From assembly GCA_964657445.1 (NCBI GenBank), contig CAZZVB010000067.1:1-19262 (forward strand): a stretch of 19,262 bases of DNA, read 5' to 3'. The position numbers and the translations under genes are program-made. Below are positions 14,746 through 19,262 of the stretch, in pieces (within the stretch, counting starts at the first letter, position 1; the number at the start of each line of letters is the position of its first letter). This DNA comes from LMUY01 sp964657445 (GTDB lineage Bacteria; Pseudomonadota; Alphaproteobacteria; Acetobacterales; Acetobacteraceae). The notes beneath the pieces were generated by a model, which worked only from the letters and a program-made list of their open reading frames with translations, had not been told where the DNA came from and made no database searches.

Positions 14746-16341
14746 ATGCGCGATATCCACCTTGCCGGGCGATCCCCGGTTTACGCCACCCACGCCATGG
14801 CCGCCACCTCAATGCCGGCCGCAACCCTGACCGCGCTCGACGTGATGCGCGCCGGCGGCAACGCTCTCGATGCCGCGGTGGCGGCGGTGGCCGTGCTGGG
14901 CGTGATCGAGCCGCAGAGCACCGGCATCGGCGGCGACTGCTTCTGCCTTTGGAAGCAGCCCGGCAAGCCAGTCGTTGCGATCAACGGATCGGGCCGGGCG
15001 CCTGCGGCCGCGACCGTCGACTGGTTCGAAGGGCAGGGGATCGGCGCGATCGACGACACCGGCCCGCACTCCGTCACCATCCCCGGCGCGGTCGGGGCGT
15101 GGGAGACGCTGCTGGCGGCGCATGGCACCAAGGGGCTGGACGAGTTGCTCCAGCCCGCGATCCGGTTCGCTGCCGAGGGATGGCCGGTCGGCAGCCGCGT
15201 TGCGTTCGATTGGGGCTTCGCGGTCGAGAAGCTGCGCAAGAATGGCACGCACGCCTTCCTGCCGAACGGCGGCGCGCCCAGGCCCGGCGACATGTTCGTG
15301 CAACCGGCCCTGGCCGAAACGCTGCGCACCATCGCCAAGCAAGGCGCCCGCGGCTTCTATGAAGGCGCCGTGGCCGAGGACATCGTCGCCACGCTGCGCG
15401 CGCGGGGCGGGCTGCATACGCTGGAAGATTTCGCGGCCGGGCGCACCGCAGCGCAGTTCGTCGAGCCGATCCATGCGGCATACCGCGACGGCTACGAAGT
15501 CTGGCAATGCCCGCCCAATGGGTCCGGGCTGATCGTGCTGATGATGCTCGGCATCCTCGACGGGTTTGAAACAGCCGGCGATCCGCTGGCGCCGGAGCGG
15601 CTGCACCGCCACGCCGAGGCCGCGCGCCTGGCCTATCGTGACCGCGACGCCTTCCTCGCCGACCCGGCGCAGTCGGACGTGCCGCTGAAGCGCCTGCTGG
15701 ACCCGGCCTACCTCAAGGGCCTGCACGACCTGATCGACCCGGCGCGCGCCCTTCCGGATCTACCCCGCGCTGGCGAGGCGATGCTGCCGCCGCACCGCGA
15801 CACGGTGTACCTCTGCGTCGTGGATCGCGACGGCAACGCCTGCTCGTTCATCAACTCGCTGTTCAAGAGCTTCGGCTCCGGGATCCTGGCCGAGGATTCG
15901 GGCGTGATGCTGCAGAACCGCGGCGCCGGGTTCGTGGTGCAGCGCGGCCACCCGAACTGCATCGCCCCAAACAAGCGGCCGATGCACACGATCATCCCCG
16001 GCATGCTGACCAAGGATGGCGAGGCGGTGATGCCGTTCGGCGTCATGGGCGGCCATTTCCAGCCGATGGGGCAGACCTGGTTCCTCAGCAACCTGCTGGA
16101 ATACGGGCTGGACATCCAGGAGGCGCTCGATCTGCCGCGTCTGTTTCCCTACGGGGGCAAGCTGGAAGTCGAGCGCGGCATTCCGCAGGAAACGGTCGAT
16201 ATCCTGGCTCGGATGGGCCACCTGCCGACCGGCATCGCGCGGCCGCATGGCGGCGGCCAGGCGATCTGGATCGATCGCGCCCGCGGCGTGCTGACCGGCG
16301 GGTCCGAGCCTCGCAAGGACGGCCTGGCGCTGGGCTACTAG
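14746..16341 (+). CDS. Gamma-glutamyltransferase family protein (Ntn hydrolase)
   Basis: The 531-residue precursor belongs to the gamma-glutamyltransferase/cephalosporin acylase family, which self-cleaves into two subunits and then hydrolyses or transfers gamma-glutamyl or acyl amides. GGNALDAAVAAVAVLGVIEP and STGIGGD near residues 38-65 are the N-terminal signature. The nucleophile is T353 in RDTVYLCVVD, aligning with T391 of the E. coli enzyme, followed by DGNACSFINS and FGSGI. This predicts subunits of about 352 and 179 residues. There is no signal peptide, unlike periplasmic E. coli Ggt, so a cytoplasmic location is likely. The ATG at 14746 is chosen because the family N-terminus begins there and GGAG lies 11 bases upstream; the upstream open frame overlaps csaA. 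A microprotein and an amidase follow on the same strand, suggesting shared use of amide substrates (inference). The specific substrate is unknown. Confidence 0.92.
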   Translation: MRDIHLAGRSPVYATHAMAATSMPAATLTALDVMRAGGNALDAAVAAVAVLGVIEPQSTGIGGDCFCLWKQPGKPVVAINGSGRAPAAATVDWFEGQGIGAIDDTGPHSVTIPGAVGAWETLLAAHGTKGLDELLQPAIRFAAEGWPVGSRVAFDWGFAVEKLRKNGTHAFLPNGGAPRPGDMFVQPALAETLRTIAKQGARGFYEGAVAEDIVATLRARGGLHTLEDFAAGRTAAQFVEPIHAAYRDGYEVWQCPPNGSGLIVLMMLGILDGFETAGDPLAPERLHRHAEAARLAYRDRDAFLADPAQSDVPLKRLLDPAYLKGLHDLIDPARALPDLPRAGEAMLPPHRDTVYLCVVDRDGNACSFINSLFKSFGSGILAEDSGVMLQNRGAGFVVQRGHPNCIAPNKRPMHTIIPGMLTKDGEAVMPFGVMGGHFQPMGQTWFLSNLLEYGLDIQEALDLPRLFPYGGKLEVERGIPQETVDILARMGHLPTGIARPHGGGQAIWIDRARGVLTGGSEPRKDGLALGY

Positions 16342-16347
16342 GGCGGC

Positions 16348-16452
16348 ATGTCGCTGGTCCGCGCCTTCCTGCCGATCATCCTGTTCGCGGTGTTCATAGG
16401 GGTCATCATGTTCGTCGGCCTCACTTACTATTTCGAGACGCCCCTCTGGTGA
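16348..16452 (+). CDS. 34-residue single-span membrane microprotein
   Basis: An ATG 6 bases after the preceding stop opens a 34-residue frame whose stop overlaps the GTG of the amidase as GTGA. The product starts MSLVRAFLPII, has one hydrophobic segment (about 6-27) and ends YYFETPLW. With R5 before and E30 after the span, an N-inside orientation is expected. I do not recognise a family. Support for being real comes from the tight spacing on both sides, the overlap coupling to the amidase, and a composition unlike a random frame. It could be a small partner anchoring one of the flanking soluble enzymes, or merely a coupling leader; neither is shown. Confidence 0.65.
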   Translation: MSLVRAFLPIILFAVFIGVIMFVGLTYYFETPLW

Positions 16453-17924
16453 GCGACCCCTGTGACCTGAGCGCGGTGGAAGCCCGCGCGATGATCGGGC
16501 GCCGCGCGCTGTCGCCGGTGGAATTGCTGGAAAGCTGCATCGCGCGGATCGAAGCCGTGGACCCGGCGGTCAACGCGATCCCGGCGCGGGACTTCGACGG
16601 CGCGCGCAAGGCCGCCGCCGTGGCGGAGCGTGCGGTGATGGCGGGCGATGCATTGCCGCCGCTGCATGGCTTGCCGCTCGGCGTGAAAGACCTGAATGCC
16701 GCTGCCGGGTTGCCGTTCACGCAAGGCAGCCCGATCTTCCGCGACCGGGTGCCTGAGCACGACGAGCGGATGGTGGCGGATCTGCGCGCCGCGGGTGCGA
16801 TCGTGCTCGGCAAGACCAACGTGCCGGAGTTCGGCGCAGGGGCGAATACGCGCAACCAGGTCTGGGGCGCCACCGGTAACCCGTTTGACCCGACCCGGTC
16901 TGCCGCAGGGTCATCCGGTGGGTCGGGGGTGGCGCTGGCGTGCGGCATGGTGCCGATCGCCACCGGGTCCGACACCGGCGGCAGCCTGCGCAACCCGGCG
17001 GCGTTCAACGGCATCGTCGGCTTCCGGCCGAGCCCCGGCGTGGTGCCGAGCGAGGTGCGCGGGCATGGCTGGATGCCGCTCGGCTCGAACGGCCCGATGG
17101 CGCGCACCGTGCCGGACGCCGCGCTGCTGATGTCGGCGATGGTGTCGGAGGATATGCGCGACCCGTGGGCGCGTCCGGCCGATCCGAACAGCTTCCGCAC
17201 ATTGGCGGACGTCGATCTGTCCTCGCTGAAGGTCGCGGTGTCGCCCGATTTCGGCTTCGCGCCGGTGGAGCGGGTCGTGGTCGAGGCGTTCGAGTCCAAG
17301 ATCGCGCTGTTCCGCCATCTGTTCGGCCAAGTGGAGGACACCACTCCGGATTGCGCCGGCGCCGACGAGGCGTTTGCCGTGTTGCGGGCGGTGGCGTTCC
17401 TGGGCAGCCACCTGGCCAAGGTGCGGGAGCGGCCGCAGGATGTCGGTCCCAACATCATCGCCAATGTCGAGGAAGGGCTGGGCTACACCGCCGCCGACGT
17501 GGCCCGCGCGCTGACCTTGCAGACGGCCATGCAGCGCCGCTGGGTGTCGTTCTTCGACGAGTGGGACGTGCTGCTGACCCCCGCCATCACCGTCAGCCCG
17601 CGGCCATGGTCCGAGCTGTATCCCGCGCAGATCGATGGCCGCGCGCTGAACAGCTACTATCACTGGCTGGCGCTGTCCTATGCGGGAACATTGGCCGGGC
17701 ATCCATGCCTGTCGCTGCCAGTGGGGCTCGACTCGCTGGGCATGCCATTCGGGCTGCAACTGGTGGGACGACGCAATGGCGACGCCAAGCTGATGGCGGT
17801 TGCCGCGGCGCTCGAAGCGGCGCTGGCCGGCGATGTGCGGACGGCCCGCCCGGTGCCGGACATCGCGGGGCTGATGAAGGCGCCGCCGATTGCCGGCATG
17901 CCGGGGTTCATCGGGTTCGGTTAG
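16449..17924 (+). CDS. Amidase signature family enzyme
   Basis: The 491-residue hydrolase has the Ser-cisSer-Lys triad of the amidase signature family: K80 in PLGVKD, cis-Ser S155 in AAGSSGGSG and nucleophile S179 in GSDTGGSLRNPA. It hydrolyses carboxylic amides to acid and ammonia; members include GatA, indoleacetamide hydrolase and aryl amidases. It is not obviously GatA, since no gatB or gatC lies nearby. There is no signal peptide, so it should be cytoplasmic. The start is GTG at 16449, overlapping the microprotein stop, and the first residues (LSAVEARAMIGRRALSPVEL) match the usual family N-terminus. The operon position behind a gamma-glutamyltransferase-family enzyme suggests joint handling of amide or gamma-glutamyl compounds (inference). 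Substrate is not predictable. Confidence 0.93.
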   Translation: MSDPCDLSAVEARAMIGRRALSPVELLESCIARIEAVDPAVNAIPARDFDGARKAAAVAERAVMAGDALPPLHGLPLGVKDLNAAAGLPFTQGSPIFRDRVPEHDERMVADLRAAGAIVLGKTNVPEFGAGANTRNQVWGATGNPFDPTRSAAGSSGGSGVALACGMVPIATGSDTGGSLRNPAAFNGIVGFRPSPGVVPSEVRGHGWMPLGSNGPMARTVPDAALLMSAMVSEDMRDPWARPADPNSFRTLADVDLSSLKVAVSPDFGFAPVERVVVEAFESKIALFRHLFGQVEDTTPDCAGADEAFAVLRAVAFLGSHLAKVRERPQDVGPNIIANVEEGLGYTAADVARALTLQTAMQRRWVSFFDEWDVLLTPAITVSPRPWSELYPAQIDGRALNSYYHWLALSYAGTLAGHPCLSLPVGLDSLGMPFGLQLVGRRNGDAKLMAVAAALEAALAGDVRTARPVPDIAGLMKAPPIAGMPGFIGFG

Positions 17925-17934
17925 AGTTCGTAAA

Positions 17935-17993
17935 GTAGGGTGGGCCTCGGCCCACCGATTGGTCACGAAATGGTGGGCCTACGCCCACCCTAC
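17935..17993. repeat. Two inverted REP-like hairpins (BIME-like), between convergent genes
   Basis: The left unit is GTAG followed by the palindrome GGTGGGCCTCGGCCCACC (overlapping the GTAG by its last G). The right unit is the mirror image: GGTGGGCCTACGCCCACC running into CTAC. The outer arms GTAGGGTGGGC (17935-17945) and GCCCACCCTAC (17983-17993) are perfect inverted repeats. A GTAG head followed by a palindrome is the known form of REP elements mobilised by RAYT transposases; two in opposite orientation form a BIME-like unit. It lies 10 bases after the amidase stop and 10 bases before the stop of the convergent hydrolase gene, where it may also act as a bidirectional transcript end. No RAYT gene is in the window. 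Confidence 0.75.
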
Positions 17994-18003
17994 GGGTCCG
18001 GTG

Positions 18004-18765
18004 TCAGCCGTGGGTCTTGTCGCCCATCAAGCGTGCGACCGTGGGCTCGATCGCCTGGGAGATGCGGGCCTGGGTTTGCGCCGTCGGGTGCAGCAGGGGG
18101 TCGGGCGGGGTTAGATAGCCGTCGAGGAAGGCGGCGCGGTCCAGCTTGCCGTCGCGCATGAACAGGCTGGTCACGTCCACGTAGGTCACCGCCGGGTCGG
18201 CGCCGTGTCCGAAACGGTCGGCCAGGCCGCGGTTGATCGCGGCGGTGGTTTCATCGACCCAGGAAGACCGCTCCGACGGAAGCACGCTAAGCAAGACGAT
18301 CTTGGTTGCGGGCAAGCGGTGGTGGACCTCGCTGATGACCGCCTCGATCCCGCCCAGCGTCTCGTCCGCCGACCAGTGGACGCGGCCGTTGTTGTTGGCG
18401 CCGATCAGGATCACCGCGGCCTTGGGCTGGATGCCGTCCACTTCGCCGTGCTGGATGCGCCAGAGCAGGCTGGCCGTGGTGTCGCCCTTGAAGCCCAGGT
18501 TCACCGCGTTGCGGTCGCCGTAGAAGCGCTGCCATTGCGGGGCGAAATCACGCCAGTCCGGCGGCCCGCGCTCCTCCCAATCCTGCATGATCGAGTCGCC
18601 GAGGAACACCAGATCGACATGCCCCTGGCGCACCCGGGCCAGCTTTTCCTCGTGGCGGGCGTGCCACCAGGGCAGGTTGTCGCGGGACAACGGCGTCGCC
18701 GCCGGGTTCGCAGGCGCCGCCGCGCAGACCAGCAGCGCCGCCAGCACCAGCCGGAGCCGCGTCAT
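18004..18765 (-). CDS. Secreted SGNH/GDSL-family hydrolase
   Basis: The 253-residue protein is an esterase/lipase-type SGNH hydrolase. Block I is VFLGDSIMQDW with nucleophile S58, block II NLGFKGDTT (89-97), block III IGANNNG (121-127, oxyanion Asn) and block V DPLLH with D222 and H226 completing the triad. The N-terminus MTRLRLVLAALLVCAAAPANPA is a typical Sec signal peptide, so the enzyme should be periplasmic or secreted. The ATG at 18765 is chosen because it overlaps the uppP stop (ATGA) and begins the signal peptide; an upstream TTG/GTG extension would lie within uppP. Substrate is unknown; the group resembles platelet-activating-factor acetylhydrolase-like and carbohydrate esterases. 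Its position behind uppP could hint at envelope glycan deacylation (weak inference). Confidence 0.9.
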   Translation of the reverse strand: MTRLRLVLAALLVCAAAPANPAATPLSRDNLPWWHARHEEKLARVRQGHVDLVFLGDSIMQDWEERGPPDWRDFAPQWQRFYGDRNAVNLGFKGDTTASLLWRIQHGEVDGIQPKAAVILIGANNNGRVHWSADETLGGIEAVISEVHHRLPATKIVLLSVLPSERSSWVDETTAAINRGLADRFGHGADPAVTYVDVTSLFMRDGKLDRAAFLDGYLTPPDPLLHPTAQTQARISQAIEPTVARLMGDKTHG

Positions 18766-19262
18766 GCGCTGAGCATCAGATAGGCGGCGGACCATACCCC
18801 CGCGGCCAGGCAGTAGAAGGCGAACGGGTTGAGCGCCATTTTGTCGTTGACCCGGAAGTAGCGCATCAGGAACGCGGTGCTCGCGAGCGCCACGATCCCG
18901 GCCACCACCGCCGCGATCAGCGCCATCTGCAGCGTGCCCGGCGGCATGTCGGCATGCAGCAGCTTCGGCACTTCGAGCGCCGTTGCGCCGAGGATGATCG
19001 GGGTCGCGATCAGGAACGAGAAGTGCGCCGATCCCTCATGATTGATGCCCCGCAACAGCCCGCCGACGATGGTCGCGCCGGAGCGGGAGATGCCAGGGAT
19101 CAGCGCGGCGCATTGCCACACGCCGACGGTGAATGCGTCCCGCACCGTCAGCGCGGAGAGGGGGCGGGCGCCGCCGCGCGAGCGCAGACGCTCACCGAAC
19201 AGCAGCAGCAGCCCGTTCACCGCCAGGAACCCGGCAGCGATCACCGGTGAGGCGAACAAGGA
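18762..19262 (-). CDS. uppP: Undecaprenyl-diphosphate phosphatase, partial (N-terminus off right edge)
   Basis: UppP (BacA) removes a phosphate from undecaprenyl diphosphate to recycle the lipid carrier of peptidoglycan and O-antigen synthesis. About 166 C-terminal residues are in the window, out of roughly 270 typical. The catalytic PGISRSGATI block is present, followed by hydrophobic spans including the HFSFLIATPIILGATAL segment and a final span ending YLMLSA. The N-terminal ExxxE motif would lie beyond the right edge. The frame stays open to the last base, so the TTG at 19259 is internal, not the start. It is translationally coupled to the downstream GDSL hydrolase through ATGA. Confidence 0.93.
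   Translation of the reverse strand, partial: SLFASPVIAAGFLAVNGLLLLFGERLRSRGGARPLSALTVRDAFTVGVWQCAALIPGISRSGATIVGGLLRGINHEGSAHFSFLIATPIILGATALEVPKLLHADMPPGTLQMALIAAVVAGIVALASTAFLMRYFRVNDKMALNPFAFYCLAAGVWSAAYLMLSA

Overview
The window looks like a stretch of chromosome from a high-GC alphaproteobacterium. Hand-counted rows inside the larger genes are about 70% G+C. Protein styles fit Rhodospirillales/Acetobacteraceae, but that placement is inference from gene style, not from a marker gene. There are no rRNA or tRNA genes, no transposase, no CRISPR array and no phage genes. Eighteen protein genes are supported, including three the eye can miss: a partial gene running off the left edge, a 34-residue membrane microprotein, and a 65-residue conserved small protein.

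Layout. (1) Positions 1-1834, minus strand: surface-polysaccharide genes, namely glf (UDP-galactopyranose mutase) followed by a partial DUF3431-type gene of clearly lower G+C (about 51%). (2) Positions 2044-7496, plus strand: five closely packed genes, with a class II aldolase/adducin-family protein, a GT-C-like polytopic membrane protein, two oligopeptide/dipeptide-type ABC ATPases (OppD-like and OppF-like) and a FucO-like iron-dependent alcohol dehydrogenase. Three of the four junctions are 4-base stop/start overlaps, so this is very probably one operon. The matching ABC permeases and binding protein are not here. (3) Positions 7774-13512, plus strand: a membrane-anchored PAS-LOV-GGDEF-EAL protein, a cytoplasmic prolyl-oligopeptidase-family peptidase and an E. 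coli-type short SerA. (4) Positions 13518-14681, minus strand: a small conserved protein, and csaA-gpt joined by a TTGA overlap. (5) Positions 14746-17924, plus strand: a gamma-glutamyltransferase-family Ntn hydrolase, a 34-residue single-span membrane peptide and an amidase-signature enzyme, the last two coupled by a GTGA overlap. (6) Positions 17935-19262: a compact pair of inverted REP-like hairpins sits between convergent genes, followed on the minus strand by an SGNH/GDSL hydrolase overlapping the end of uppP (undecaprenyl-diphosphate phosphatase), which is cut by the right edge.

Most of the window is housekeeping or general metabolism. The most distinctive gene is the LOV-containing c-di-GMP protein. 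Its LOV cysteine and five other flavin contacts sit at exactly the spacing of plant phototropin LOV2. The normally conserved Asn and Arg flanking the cysteine are replaced, the GGDEF signature is degenerate, and the EAL residues are intact. This predicts a blue-light-controlled c-di-GMP phosphodiesterase. The aldolase/transport-ATPase/dehydrogenase cluster, the microprotein and the REP-like element are the other items worth checking. No clearly new multi-gene defence or mobile system was found.
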